A stretch of 64,000 nucleotides of DNA from NCBI RefSeq assembly GCF_025370935.1, contig NC_133485.1, positions 1,239,257 to 1,303,256 of the forward strand. The letters are read 5' to 3'. Positions 52,913-63,793 of the stretch are shown in pieces (within the stretch, counting starts at the first letter, position 1; every line of letters starts with the position of its first letter). The notes below the pieces were generated by a model. It ran no database searches, was not told the origin of the DNA, and saw nothing but the letters and a program-made list of their open reading frames with translations. Source of the DNA: Choristoneura fumiferana. Taxonomy: Eukaryota > Arthropoda > Insecta > Lepidoptera > Tortricidae. The translations under genes and the position numbers were made by a program.

Positions 52913-53155
52913 TCTGACACTAAGACATTAGAACCTGGGCAACATAAGGTTTTTTTCTGTTTGAAGATTGGTTTTTACGAGTAGCCTAGGCATTTTGTTC
53001 ATGGTGATAAATTAACCATTTCAGTACAAAAACGTATTTTTTTACATAATTATGATAGTAGCATGCGAAATTTTACCACAGAATAGTTACAATAAACCTA
53101 TAAATAGGCAGTTATAGTTTGTAGCCTTTTATAATGTTATGTTGATGTTATTTTT

Positions 53156-53402
53156 AACCCCCGACGCAAAAAGAGGGGTGTTATAAGTTTGACCGCTATA
53201 TGTGTCAGTCTTTCTGTGGCACCGTACCTCTTAAACGGGCGAACCGATTCGAATGCAGTTTTTTTTATTTGAAATCAGGTTTTCTAGCGATGGTTCTTAG
53301 ATATTTTTATCACAATCGGTTCAGCCGTTTCTGAGATGTTGAACTTTGATTTAAGTGACAAATTCGGGGGTATTCCAACTTTTTGTTGGTTGCGTTATAA
53401 AT
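53156..53402 (+). repeat. ACCCCCGACGCAAAAAGAGG repeat
   Basis: ACCCCCGACGCAAAAAGAGG at the start and ATTCGGGGGTATTCCAACTT at the end give short inverted CCCCCGA/TCGGGGG tips. GGTTCAGCCGTTTCTGAGAT lies inside. A familiar lepidopteran repeat; class not assigned. Confidence 0.6.
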
Positions 53403-53514
53403 TAATCATTCTTAGACTGTCATCTCTAATATCTAAACGTCGTACCAAACAATTCGATCTATAAAAAATGTATGAAGTGAAAATAAGAAAATAAAAGCAA
53501 TAACGTCATAAACA

Positions 53515-54165
53515 TACATACATATAATCACGCCTCTTTCCCGTAGGGGTAGGCAGAGACCACTTTTTTCCACTTGCTACGATCCTTACATACTTGTTTC
53601 GCTTCGTCCATGTCATTATTCCCTTCATACATGCTCTTCGGTTTAGGGTACTCTTGACCTGGCTCTTTTTCAAGACGTCCCTGATTTGGTCTCGAAACGT
53701 CCGCCTAGGTCTACCCCTTCCAACACTTTCATTCACACTCGCCTTATACACTTTTTTCGTCAATTGTTCTTCATTCATTCTCTCGACATGGCCAAACCAT
53801 CTCAGCATACCTTTCTCAATTTTTTGTCACTACATCTTCTTTCAGACCACAACGTTCACTATTTCTTATCCTGTCACTCAGTTTAACTCCTATCATACTT
53901 CTTAACGCTCTCATCTCAACTGCATTTATTCTGCTTTTATGTTTCTTCTGCCATACCCAACTTTCACTTCCGTACATGAGTGTCGGAACCAACACCCCCC
54001 CCATGAACAGCCAAACGAGCCTTGTTAGACACCTTCCGACTGTTCATAAAGGAGTGCAAAGCTCCATTCACCATGTTTCCTGCATTCACTCTTCTTTCAA
54101 TATCACTCTCACACTTTCCATCTCTTGTAAACTTTGAACCCAGATACACAAACTCATTCACCTGT
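53515..54165 (-). pseudogene. LINE ORF C-terminal half with several frame breaks
   Basis: Minus-strand blocks in order: VNEFVYLGSKFTRDGKCESD and NGALHSFMNSRKVSNKARLA; VPTLMYGSESWVWQKKHKS and RINAVEMRALRSMIGVKLSD; MLRWFGHVERMNEEQLTKKV and GRGRPRRTFRDQIRDVLK. This is the post-RT region of an RTE-like LINE. The frame is broken at a run of eight C at 53,995-54,002, at an oligo-A near 53,820, and again near 53,600. Some breaks fall in homopolymers and could be sequencing errors. Confidence 0.8.
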
Positions 54166-54504
54166 TCATAAAATATTATATACATACAATACCATTGTAA
54201 AATTCGTCCCAAGTGACATCATTAAAATTATTTAAATACGTTGACTAAGTTTAGTATCTTTACTGAATTCACCGAAACAGGGAAAAACCATTTTAGACTC
54301 GCAACATTTTTAAGTAGGTAGGTAAGTACATTTGAAAATGATGAATCAACTACTTTTTATACACCTAACGCTGGTCATCCATGTAATCCTTAGGTTGTCT
54401 TATTTTTAATACGAAGAACATCTGGTCGTTGCTTAATAGAAAAACCTCATAGGACCATGATTGCTGCTGTCATTTGCATATGTTGTTTTTCTCGGAAAAT
54501 GTCA
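54166..54504. other. No recognisable feature
   Basis: Nothing recognised in this stretch. Confidence 0.5.
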
Positions 54505-54680
54505 CAGTTTTCAGCCACAGACGAGCTATCGGTAGGCCTCCAACAAAATGGTGCAACGACCTGGGTAAGATCGCGGGATCGCGGTGGATGCGGAAAGCAC
54601 AAGACCGGTCTGAGTGGAGAGCCTTGGGGGAGCCCTATGTCCAGCAGTGGACGTCTTTCCGCTGGCATTGATGATGATTT
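54505..54680 (+). pseudogene. RTE-type LINE, C-terminal end and 3' terminus
   Basis: One frame reads IGRPPTKWCNDLGKIAGSRW, then a DRSEWRALGEPYVQQW end. CCCTATGTCCAGCAGTGGAC and GGCATTGATGATGATTTA form the 3' terminus. Confidence 0.75.
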
Positions 54681-54682
54681 AT

Positions 54683-55435
54683 CTACACATATTAAAAAAA
54701 AACGAATCCCTATTTTCCTTTGTCACACCATAACTTGATAACGACTCTACCAATTTAATCCATCTCGTTTTTTTTTTAATTTTCTAATACTTCGATAGAG
54801 GATTTTTTTAAATAAATTTGTACAGAAAATAAGAAAACTTAAAGACTTTACTTATAAAATTAACTTTTCTAGTTAATGTTACCTTAGAGCTTTAAATCGG
54901 AATTTTATTCATATTCTTAGTCTAATTGGTTTACACGTGCGTAACCACAAAAATAACTGACTCAACATTTCATTTTAAACATTACAAGTTGACAAGTCGC
55001 TACGTGTAAGTCCTATACAATCACTATCCAGTAACAAGTTGTAACTTGCCCCGTTGGAGTCAAGGGCATAGCGATATAGTTCAACATCATACGATTAAAT
55101 ATACGTGTAAGCTTGTAGGTATGTTAACATTTATCGCACAGGTTTACGCGTAGCTGTTGTAGGTATAATGGAGCAATGAACGATCTCGTGGCATGGATCT
55201 TATACTTACACAAAATTACTGTAGACTTTAGCAGATGTCAGCTTTTACAAGGTTTTTGGCTCAAAAATTGGGCCAAGTGCGAGTCGAACTTGCCCTCAGT
55301 GCGCACTACGTGCTCAGTGTGTACTGTCCTACGAATAAAAAAATATATTTTTATTAGAACTGTTTCGGACTTTTCCTTTACTAGTAGTGCTTTGACGCTT
55401 AATTTCATCATTCTCTCAACGAAAAGTAAAGAGTA
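54683..55435. other. Mostly unrecognised
   Basis: GGGCCAAGTGCGAGTCGAAC at about 55,270 is a fragment of the GGCCAAGTGCGAGTCGG family. The rest is unassigned. Confidence 0.5.
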
Positions 55436-55617
55436 GAGATAATGGGTGACACTCTTTCCCGGCCCGGATAATACCGGGATGGAAATACCGACCCTGATTT
55501 TCGTGTACATGCCCATAGAAGCTCCTGTTAGTTTCTATGGGGGTGTACACAAAAAACAGGGCCGGTATTTCCATGTCGGTGTTATCCAGGCCGGGAAAGA
55601 GTGTCACCCGAGATAAT
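55436..55617. mobile_element. hAT-like MITE with 8-bp target duplication
   Basis: GAGATAAT at 55,436-55,443 and 55,610-55,617 flanks a 166-bp foldback (55,444-55,609). The tips are GGGTGACACTCTTTCCCGGC and its complement, continuing inward over about 75 bp. An 8-bp duplication fits the hAT superfamily; the tip is not the commonest hAT tip. Confidence 0.75.
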
Positions 55618-55679
55618 ATCGGGGGGTTTTCAATTTCTCTAAGTTGGTTATTGATTAGCTACAAGTTTGAGTATAGTCA

Positions 55680-55800
55680 CCAGCATTCATATCTGCCACA
55701 GCGGAGCTTGCAAAAATATCTGACACGGCCTTCCGACCCTAGAAATAAAGTCGTAGTAGATTATTATGCACGCTTTGTGTCAGATATTAGTTGGTCAGGT
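55680..55800. repeat. CAGATAT MITE-like fragment
   Basis: ATCTGCCACAGCGGAGCTTG, AAAATATCTGACACGGCC and CTTTGTGTCAGATATTAG match 47,430-47,530. 55,801-56,047 has no feature I can name. Confidence 0.5.
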
Positions 55801-56047
55801 ACTGTACCTCAACTTTAGTTTCTATTTCACCCGTGCTCTGTTTTACGTCCTCCATGCAATGAACTGTAATTACCTCACCAACACGACCTTCCGCCAGCCC
55901 CCGTACAAAAACAAATCCTTATCGTCCGTTAGTCGTCGCAGAGTCTGCTAGCTCGCACCTTGACAGTTAATCGCGATATCACTGTATCGTTTGGGTTATC
56001 TAGCTCCACGGTACAAGTTACAGGAGAATAAGTTTTGGAGCTGTAGT

Positions 56048-56300
56048 ATAAGTTGAAGTGGCAATGAATGGGCCATGTCGCTAGAAGAACAAATAACCGT
56101 TGGGGGAGACAAGTTCTCGAGTGGCGACCGCGAACCGGAAGACGAAGCGTTGGCTGGCCTCCCATTAAGTAGGTTTACTGACGACATCGTTAATTGCGGG
56201 CAACCGGTGGATGCAAGTGGCGAGTTGTCGTTCACTGTGGAGTTCTATGGGGGAGGCCTTTGTTCTGCAGTAGACGTGTTCTAGCTGATGATGATGATAA
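56048..56300 (+). pseudogene. RTE-type LINE, C-terminal end and 3' terminus
   Basis: AAGTTGAAGTGGCAATGAAT, GGAGACAAGTTCTCGAGTGG, AGGTTTACTGACGACATCGT and GGAGGCCTTTGTTCTGCAGT follow the order of the 17,383 fragment, frame-broken, ending in CTGATGATGATGATAATA. Confidence 0.7.
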
Positions 56301-56369
56301 TAAAGTTCTGCACATCTATCTACTCCTTAAGAATTTACTGAACGGGCGTTGCTTGCGCAGGCGGCTTTA

Positions 56370-56560
56370 ACCATGCCTTTTAGTGCAAAATTCGATCTTC
56401 TTGCCGTCCCGCTAGCGCTAATATTGTTTAATAAGTACGAGAGTGAGAGGGACGGTACGATACGAACTTCGATTTTTGAATTTCGTAGTAGTTTCTTGGT
56501 CATCAGCCCAATTCGTTGGTCCTACGCTGCGTTTGCCGATCATCGCAAATAAATGTGCTT
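56370..56560. repeat. MITE half plus a small RTE piece
   Basis: GAGGGACGGTACGATACGAA and CTTCGATTTTTGAATTTCGTAGTAG match the right half of 57,841-57,976. TCGTTGGTCCTACGCTGCGTTTGCCGATC after it is an RTE C-terminal piece on the minus strand. Confidence 0.5.
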
Positions 56561-56724
56561 CCACTAAACTTCTACGAAGTTGATTCTTGCGAGGTAAGCG
56601 GAGTTTATACGGAGTCCCCTCCGCTCGTATTGGATATTGAAGGGTATTAAGCTTTCTGTCCACTGGAGCAGAGCGAGGCATCGGAGCGGTGAGTGAAATA
56701 AAAATCTACCAATAAAAATCCATA

Positions 56725-56985
56725 AAATCTTAGGGGGCTAGCAACTAGCTTAGAAATTCTGACGGTTCTGACAGAATATCAGCGCTGCAGGCGTCTAACG
56801 CCTCAGCATAATGCTGAGTCAGCGGCCGTTTCACTTTTGCGGGGACACACAAAATCATATTTTTAATTTTTGTATTTCATTTTGTTTTTTTTTGTGTTTG
56901 CTGTTAATTGTTGTTTTTTAGTTTTGTTGTATTTGTGTGTCTTTTTGTGAATGAGAATAAATATCTTCTATCTTCTACATTCATA
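56725..56985 (+). mobile_element. LINE 3' end with (ATCTTCT)-type tail
   Basis: AACTAGCTTAGAAATTCTGA, GAATATCAGCGCTGCAGG and CAGCATAATGCTGAGTCAGC, then AATAAATATCTTCTATCTTC. It resembles 60,690-60,893. Confidence 0.5.
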
Positions 56986-57387
56986 CAAACCGGGAAGCAG
57001 AGTGAGAACGCGGAACGAGGAAGAGGAGCAGGGAAGGGTGGAGAAACGAGCACGCGTGGGAATGCGTGGAATCTTAGCGAATGGAAAAACAGTCCAATAC
57101 TTCCCTTTGGATTACTTTCTCGCTCCGCTCTGCTATCTAGTTCCGCGACACACAATCTAGAACATCGCTCCGCATTATCCCTTCACTCTGCTACAGCTGA
57201 CAGGCAGCCTAACTTCATGGCCACATTTCTCCGCTACCGACCCGTTCTTGTACCAAAGCGGTAGTTCTTCGTGGTATCGTGCAATGAACCTTACATGAAG
57301 GACAGTGGGGATGTTATGTTTGGTGTACCGATAACGCAACGGTTTTATACGAATCTGGGTTATTCTTAGTTTGAAAAAGAAATTATA
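56986..57387. other. GC-richer stretch, nothing recognised
   Basis: A 118-residue plus-strand frame overlaps this region but shows no domain; I do not call a gene. Confidence 0.45.
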
Positions 57388-57570
57388 TCATGGGACGATT
57401 AACGTCAATTGTACTAGTCCCAAACTAAGCAAAGCTTAACTATTAATGCTAGATAGTGGATACACATATTTATATTCTAAATAAATACAAATATATCTGT
57501 ACTTCTAAATATTGATTAAACACATTCAAGACGGATGTGTTATTATAACATGTAATGTATTTATGTACTT
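57388..57570 (-). repeat. Minus-strand relative of 48,075-48,245
   Basis: CATGGGACGATTAACGTCAA, AGTCCCAAACTAAGCAAAGC and ATTAAACACATTCAAGAC are complements of the landmarks of that repeat. 57,571-57,840 is unremarkable. Confidence 0.5.
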
Positions 57571-57840
57571 ATTTGGAAAGGGCTAAACAATAGATTTCAT
57601 TTGATACCCACATTACTACAGCATCTACAAAAGAAAACTCTTTTTTTTCACAGACGCCATTTTCTTTATCCCATGTCACGCCAACGATTTAGACGAATCT
57701 GACGATACCTCAAATGTTAGCAACAATCTAGCCGTTTACGCTACAGAGGCTCAAAAATAGGCTCACATACCTATATTACCTCGAAAACATAATCTTTCTT
57801 CGGGCAGTCGGCTGAAAAACGTGCATGGTCTTTACATTAG

Positions 57841-57976
57841 TGTGGCCACCTACAACGGCGATCACATTCGAAAATCGAAGTTCGTATCGTACCGTCCCTC
57901 TCGCTCTTGTTTTAATAATATAAGCGTCAGAGGGACCTACCGACACGAACATCGATTTTCTAATTTCGTAGTAGCC
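57841..57976. mobile_element. MITE with GAAAATCGAAGTTCGTATCG arms
   Basis: ATTCGAAAATCGAAGTTCGT...CGTCCCTCTC on the left and GAGGGACC...ACGAACATCGATTTTC...CGTAGTAGCC on the right are inverted. TGGCCACCTAC / GTAGTAGCC mark the tips. Confidence 0.65.
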
Positions 57977-58439
57977 CTGCAATTGTTAGCCGAATTGTGT
58001 TTTGTTTCGGTCAACGTATGTTGCATGGCATGCGGCGATACACGAATAGTTACGTGAGAATTAATAACTCCGTCTTCCTCACACTCCTACTGAAAAGAGA
58101 GACAGTGTTCTTTAACGCTGAAAAGTCACCTCCGTGCGTGAAACGTATTCCTAAAACGCAGCGTTAAATTCCAAGGAGATTACGCCAAATGAGGCCATAA
58201 AGCAAAATTACCTACTAAGGAGTCTTTGAAATTGTGCCTATTCGGGACCCCTCGGGTTTTTCATACTTCCTTCATGTTACATTTTATTACTTGACAATGG
58301 TATGCTCGAGAATTCTCATTTAGTTTTTAAGGATATAGACTTTTATACGACTTTTGGTTGGCTGGTGCGATATCGTTTTATTGCCGACAATGTTCATGGT
58401 GATTCCTTAATCAAAAGTTAATTGAGTATTTTAACTTGC
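57977..58439. other. No recognisable feature
   Basis: Nothing recognised. Confidence 0.5.
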
Positions 58440-58792
58440 TCTCTTTCCAAATCGTAAATACAAACTGAGACATGGATGCAAAGAAAAACCAGAAAGAGAC
58501 CAGCACTGCTGCTTAAGTAGCATAGTAGAATTATGCAACCTGAGATATGTATGCATAGGAAAAAATCGTGTCTTGATTCCTGTCCAGCTGTGTTGTAGGG
58601 TTTATAGCACGCAGCACGGAATGCTGAGGACCTGGGTTCGATTCCCAGTGCTCTCTTTTTCTGGTTTTTCTGTGCATCCATGTCTCAGTTTGTATTTACG
58701 ATATGGTTTCACGGGATACCCGTAAAAGTAACAAATTTGGAGTTGAAATAAAAAATACAAAAAGACTCCAAAAAATCAATCTCTTTCCAAAT
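58440..58792 (+). mobile_element. Foldback element with tRNA-like core (copy 2)
   Basis: Flanked by the perfect 13-bp repeat TCTCTTTCCAAAT (58,440-58,452; 58,780-58,792). Arms AAATACAAACTGAGACATGG and CCATGTCTCAGTTTGTATTT enclose a tRNA-like core with B box GGGTTCGATTCCC. The 3' tail ATTTGGAGTTGAAATAAAAA...ATACAAAAAGACTCC is shared with copy 1 (460-898). Confidence 0.85.
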
Positions 58793-58929
58793 GTTTCTGA
58801 GAAGGAACCTTGGCTTTTTTTTCATAATCTTCTAGTCCTTGAATGGGAATCTACTAGACAAGTTTGTTCCATCTTAGTTCTTCATTTCCTATCAGGCGTG
58901 GTTGTTTTGAACCCGATGCCTATAACGCA

Positions 58930-59110
58930 TAAAAAAGGCGGCAAAGAGCGTGATGTACATGCCCACAATAGGGTTCCGCAGCCGTCACAAGGAGTAATAT
59001 TTTTCTAAAAACTTTATACTTTGTACGGAAGTTTAATACCCACTTTAACATTTAACGTAAAAAAGCCAAGTGCCAGTCGCAACCGTGCACCAAGGGCTCC
59101 GTACATTATT
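58930..59110 (+). repeat. Two pieces of the GGCCAAGAGCG/GGCCAAGTGCGAG families
   Basis: GGCGGCAAAGAGCGTGATGT with AGGGTTCCGCAGCCGTCAC at 58,940-58,992, then AAGCCAAGTGCCAGTCGCAA with GGCTCCGTAC at 59,064-59,104. GTGACGGATAG...AGACAGACCGACG at 59,280-59,310 may be the matching end. Confidence 0.5.
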
Positions 59111-59332
59111 TATAGTATGTACGTTATAAACGTATATCGATATCTGTATAAATCAAGAGTTAGAAGAGCTACAATTTATCTTTCATTTAATTTTATTACT
59201 TGACGTTGTAGCGGCAATAACAATACACACATGTTAATTGCAGCTGTTTATCTATTGCGGTTTTCAAGATACAGCCCCGTGACGGATAGATTAATACAGA
59301 GACAGACCGACGTAAGAAATGTATTTTTATCC

Positions 59333-59478
59333 CGCTGTGTTTCTTGCTAGATTCTCCTCAACTGAGGTTTTCCAAACCCGTGGTATTTTTTTTACATTCA
59401 TAAGTGCAGGCTTGTTATATTAATGCAGCCTAAATTGAATAAAAATATTCTGACTTTGACTTAGACTTTGACTTTTAC
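59333..59478 (+). mobile_element. 3' end of the 23,153-25,860 LINE family
   Basis: TTTCTTGCTAGATTCTCCTC, TTTACATTCATAAGTGC and AATTGAATAAAAATATTCTG with GACTTTGACTT repeats match 25,735-25,860. Confidence 0.8.
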
Positions 59479-60278
59479 AGATGTACGGACGGACAGTATA
59501 GTCACCCGTCATGTACGATGCTCTACCATCAACGAACCCCCATTAAGACTATTAAGAATTTTCCAGAAGCAAACTTGGTAATTTTCAATAACATCAGTCT
59601 CCGCGAAAAATGCAATAAGGCTTCTTTTGATCGCAACGAAAATGACAATATCGTTGAAGAGTTATCCACCGGGATTGTTAGCTGGAAGTTAACAGGAAAA
59701 TCCCGGTATTCCGGTTATTTTAGGCATTTTCAATTATGTACAGACAGGCTTTTTTTCTCACTGTTTTGGCTCGACGGGGACTGCTATGCGGGAATGAAGG
59801 TTTTTTTTAGACATTTTTGTTAAAGTGAAGAGTTTAAGATTTTTATTTTGGATAAGTACTAGAAACGGTTTTTAGGTTTTTAAAGGAGAGGGTTTGGTTG
59901 TTAGGTCGTTATACAAAATATTTGAAGTCAAATTAGGGTCAGGCAGTTGAGAGTTGCTATAATTGCGCACATGCGCAGTTATAATTTAATAAGGTTAGGT
60001 ATGGAAATAATAATAATAAATGGCGAACTGCGAAACGGACACGCGCGCCGAAGATTTTGTACAAATTTGTACCTACAAATTTAAACATAAACATAATAGC
60101 ACTAACAGCCTCCTGAAGATGATAGCTGTAAGAGATGAGTGCTCTATAATGCAAAATTTAATTAATACCACACTATCACTCGTCCAATATGTGTACTTAT
60201 AGTTTATAAGCAAATTACTAATAATGTATGGATCTTTGTTGTCTGAATAAATAAATGAATTATTATTATTATTAATAA
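59479..60278. other. No recognisable feature
   Basis: Short frames only. ATTATTATTATTATTAATAA at its end looks like a microsatellite tail. Confidence 0.5.
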
Positions 60279-60328
60279 TAATATTATGTTGGGACATAAT
60301 GTGTGTATTATGTCCCAACATAATATTA
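60279..60328. repeat. Perfect 22-bp-arm hairpin
   Basis: Arms TAATATTATGTTGGGACATA+AT and its complement lie around a GTGTGT loop. No MITE-like flanks identified. 60,329-60,689 shows only an (ATT)n tract near 60,585. Confidence 0.75.
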
Positions 60329-60689
60329 AAACTAAATTTAGATCCTTACTATTAACTCGACAGATAGAATTTGAGGCATATCCATAGGGGTTCAGTGACC
60401 GCATCCTGCACTCCCTGTATTTTTTTTATGCATTTCAATTGTAGTGTAAGTAGGTATGGGTGCAGTGGCAGCGCGGGGTATCGGGCCGCGCCGGGCCGGG
60501 TCCTGTTCGTGATTTGACCGAGTAGATACATAAAACGATTGGGTGTGACTCGATGGTCCCGTGTTGTGACTCCACGTCCAACAGTATTATTATTATTATT
60601 ATTTTTTATCAACTACCATTATTATATATTTTTTTAATTTATGCTTTCAACATTAGCGCACCCATCGATTAACAACGGGGTTGTTTTAA

Positions 60690-60893
60690 AGGGGTGGACT
60701 GAAAATCAGCGCTGTGTCAGTCAGGGCAGCCTATGAAACCCTAACTCACAGCATACGCTGAATAGGTACATCCCCTTTGCCTCAGCAAATGTTAATGTTT
60801 TAGTCTATTTTTTATTTTAATTAAGTCTTCGTTGTACTATGTGTTGTGGCAATAAATGATATATTATCTTATCTTATCTTATCTATTTATTGT
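60690..60893 (+). mobile_element. LINE 3' end with (TTATC)n tail
   Basis: GGTGGACTGAAAATCAGCGC, CACAGCATACGCTGAATAGG and GTTGTGGCAATAAATGATAT with TTATCTTATCTTATC. The tandem pentamer tail follows a polyadenylation-like signal. Confidence 0.55.
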
Positions 60894-61466
60894 TGTTGAT
60901 ACTCATTAGCCCAAAATTGATATATAGTTAAGTTGCGTTCCACCAATTCCACGCAATGTGTGCGAAGATGTTTTATCATAAATCAACTAGCGGGATCTAA
61001 TGGTAGGTTTGTGCGAAGCCTCACGTAAACACTAGTATTATATTTTTCTGACTACAATGTATACCTATCGCATTTCCATGACCAATATTTACATTCAGAC
61101 TTCCTTTATATTGTTTTTAATGCGACTATGCTCTCGAAACGTCAGAACCAGCTGTTTGCGAGCGCTACGTATACCAGTTTACACCAGATTCGGTTACTGG
61201 ATAAAACCTGTTACTGTGGTGTTTGGTGATTTGTTCTAATAGGGACTTTGGTGAACTCGGAGACTAATTAAACGGTTTTTTTTAGGGTATCAACTAGGTA
61301 TGATTTATAAGTTAACATACGTCATTCACCCTCCTACATCAAGAGTACATCATCTCAAAATGATGTCTTGTGTTCATGACATGGTTGGCACTAGCTCACT
61401 TTTACCTGAGTTTTCTACTAAACATTTTCTTTGTTTCTTTTTGTTTTCAAGTCGTAGGGACGTGCT
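60894..61466. other. Mostly unrecognised
   Basis: 60,985-61,040 has GCGGGATCTAATGGTAGGTT...GTGCGAAGCC, a small end of the CCCGCGG family like 44,165-44,200. Nothing else. Confidence 0.45.
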
Positions 61467-61642
61467 GTCCAAGGACCGCTCGGATCATCATCTACCATCA
61501 TTTTATTAGCTAATTCTGCCACCAAGCAATGTTGCTTGCTCTGTTATATTCCAGCAAAAAGAGTAAGACAGCCGATGATATTACTGGTACATGTGGTTAT
61601 TAACCTAGGGGGTTGACAATGTATTTGCAGTCATTCGGCGTT
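61467..61642 (+). mobile_element. Bm1-like SINE, old and degraded
   Basis: TCCAAGGACCGCTCGGAT, AGTAAGACAGCCGATGATAT and TACTGGTACATGTGG keep the family order with many changes. The 3' part is lost. Confidence 0.6.
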
Positions 61643-62970
61643 ATGTTTAATCCGTATTATAGTTTGATGTACTAGCTGTAACTGATAAAACCGGTTTCCC
61701 GTGAAGTTTAATGGTTTTTGTTGTGGCGTAAGTATTTTTTCGAAACTGGATATTAATTTTAAATTAATGAAAAATGGTTTTTAAGCTGTGGTGGTTAAGT
61801 AACTATTATAATTTCATTAAGTTAATATTGCAAGGAATGAGTAAAATTACCGGTATGGTGTGAGCGATGCTTTTAAGCGTAAATTTTGAATTTGGTACTT
61901 TCATTATTACTGATTAATGATTGTTAAAATTTTTATAATTAATAATGTATATTATATTGATATTAAGTTTAAATAATGTTTGCATGTTTTAATACGACTG
62001 AATATGGTATTTTATAACTATTTGTAATATTTCAATTAATCATTAATATTATAAACTCTTTAGCTGAGCAGAAACCGATACGTTTTGTACTAATGGACGA
62101 TTATGATGAACCTTTATTTCCATGAATACAAAATAATTAGTTAAAATACCACAAATATTTTATTTTCTGATTTAGAATATACAAAATATACACAACGATA
62201 CTTCTGTGTCTATATTATAAAAAAAGCGAACCAAAGGTTTACGATTTCAAATTTATTAATTTTTCTATTTCAAATGACTAACGATCGACTACTTTTTGTA
62301 AGTTACTTATCCACTATTAAAATTTTTCCGTTACAATAGAGTAATAAAGTCAATTTGATGATTTAAATTCGGGTATAAGTAAGTAATACCTATACGTCAC
62401 ATGATTTTACTATAAGTTGGTTTAGAGCAGATAGTGTAGTAGTTAAGTTTTTATCAAGTAGGATCAAATTTCTGAGTACAAAAAAGAACGTTCCATTTCG
62501 TACTAAAATGTGAAGAACTCATGTTTACGTACTATATTTACCAGTTGTAATTTTTTAGCCACTCCATTTTGCTCCTCACTATAGACACTTTCAACTCTAA
62601 AACTTACATAATAAAGGGATGTTCGATGGATACGTAGACGACATTTATAAAATGGTAATCTAAGTTAGAAGCGCATGATGATTCAAGTTTATTGAGTATC
62701 CCACGTGATTTAGATATTTTAAAAATTAGATTTGATAGTGGACTAGACCGAGAAATAAGAAAACATAGACATAGAAACAGAACGTTGTATTCAGTATCTT
62801 TTTCAAACACATAGCCACTAACTGGAAAACGCAACGTTCATAACTTTATTGTACTGATTTGAGTGATGCCTTGCTTAAGGTCGCAAGAGTCCAAGTCAAT
62901 GATATTTGGGTCACAATTCTTTTTAGTGCCTTCTGTAGAGAATAGATCTGATGTTTCACTTTCGATGCGT
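61643..62970. other. No recognisable feature
   Basis: Very AT-rich; a 76-residue minus-strand frame (62,604-62,834) has no recognisable domain. Confidence 0.5.
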
Positions 62971-63037
62971 GTGCGTGCGTGCGTGTCGTGCGCGCGCCGT
63001 GTGTGTGTGTGTGTGTGTGCTGTGTGTGTGTGTAGGT
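62971..63037 (+). repeat. (GT)n microsatellite, interrupted
   Basis: GTGCGTGCGTGCGTG followed by GCGCGCGCC and two GTGTGTGT runs separated by CT. Confidence 0.9.
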
Positions 63038-63224
63038 GAGGGTTCTGCTGTGATTCCAGTTAACCAAATGGAGTGTAAAAAAAGCAAACTCTATATTCCA
63101 TATTTAAAACTCTGCATTCGCCATTGCGCATTGTGGTTTTAAATGAAAGAAAAACTAGCATTGAATATTAATTTTCTCGAATCCTGACTCATAAATATGG
63201 GAGCCTCTAAGCGATGATAGTACA

Positions 63225-63431
63225 ATGACCTTTACCAATAGCACAGGTAGGTACATCGAACAAATTGAATCATGCACGACTGTAGAACCTTTTCTCTATA
63301 AACTTGAAGTATATCGCAAAGCTTGTCAAGGAGAATCACCATGGCGTTTACTAAGAGACCGTTCTATCAAAGATCATAATATTGAAATGGTTCGATGGAC
63401 CTTAAAACCTAACATGTATGTGCAAGTTTAA
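63225..63431 (+). CDS. Short open frame, unrecognised, possible exon
   Basis: 68 residues with balanced composition, including FLYKLEVYRKACQGESPWRL and IEMVRWTLKP, ending in a stop. I recognise no domain. It is too short to claim as a gene, and a splice acceptor could not be supported. It may be a chance frame or a piece of an unknown transposon protein. Confidence 0.2.
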   Translation: MTFTNSTGRYIEQIESCTTVEPFLYKLEVYRKACQGESPWRLLRDRSIKDHNIEMVRWTLKPNMYVQV

Positions 63432-63793
63432 AAAAACTACAGCAAACTTTAAAGAATTGCGCAATCTATAAAAAGTCGACTTTACTCGCATGAATAGAAT
63501 CTATTGAAATGTAGTTGAATTTTAATTCTGAGGTTTACTAAATTCTCATGAGTTTGCCCTAATTTTTAGGTAGTGGACTTCTTTTATCATGTAAGTATGA
63601 TAAACTTAGCACCTTAATTGTTCATACCTATTTCCTCTTTCGAGATATGTAGCAGTTGTGGATTCAGGGTTTTTCATGCTCACAGCTCGATCTAGTAAGA
63701 ACATAGAAACAATAAAAATAGCCTTTGTTACATTAAAGATCCAGTTATTTAGTTAACAAATCTAATTGAAAACACAAACTTTCTCGTTTATGA
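63432..63793. other. No recognisable feature
   Basis: Nothing recognised. Confidence 0.5.

Noticed and set aside
56908..57264. 118-residue frame as a gene
   Set aside because: It starts within a LINE 3' tail and has no domain.
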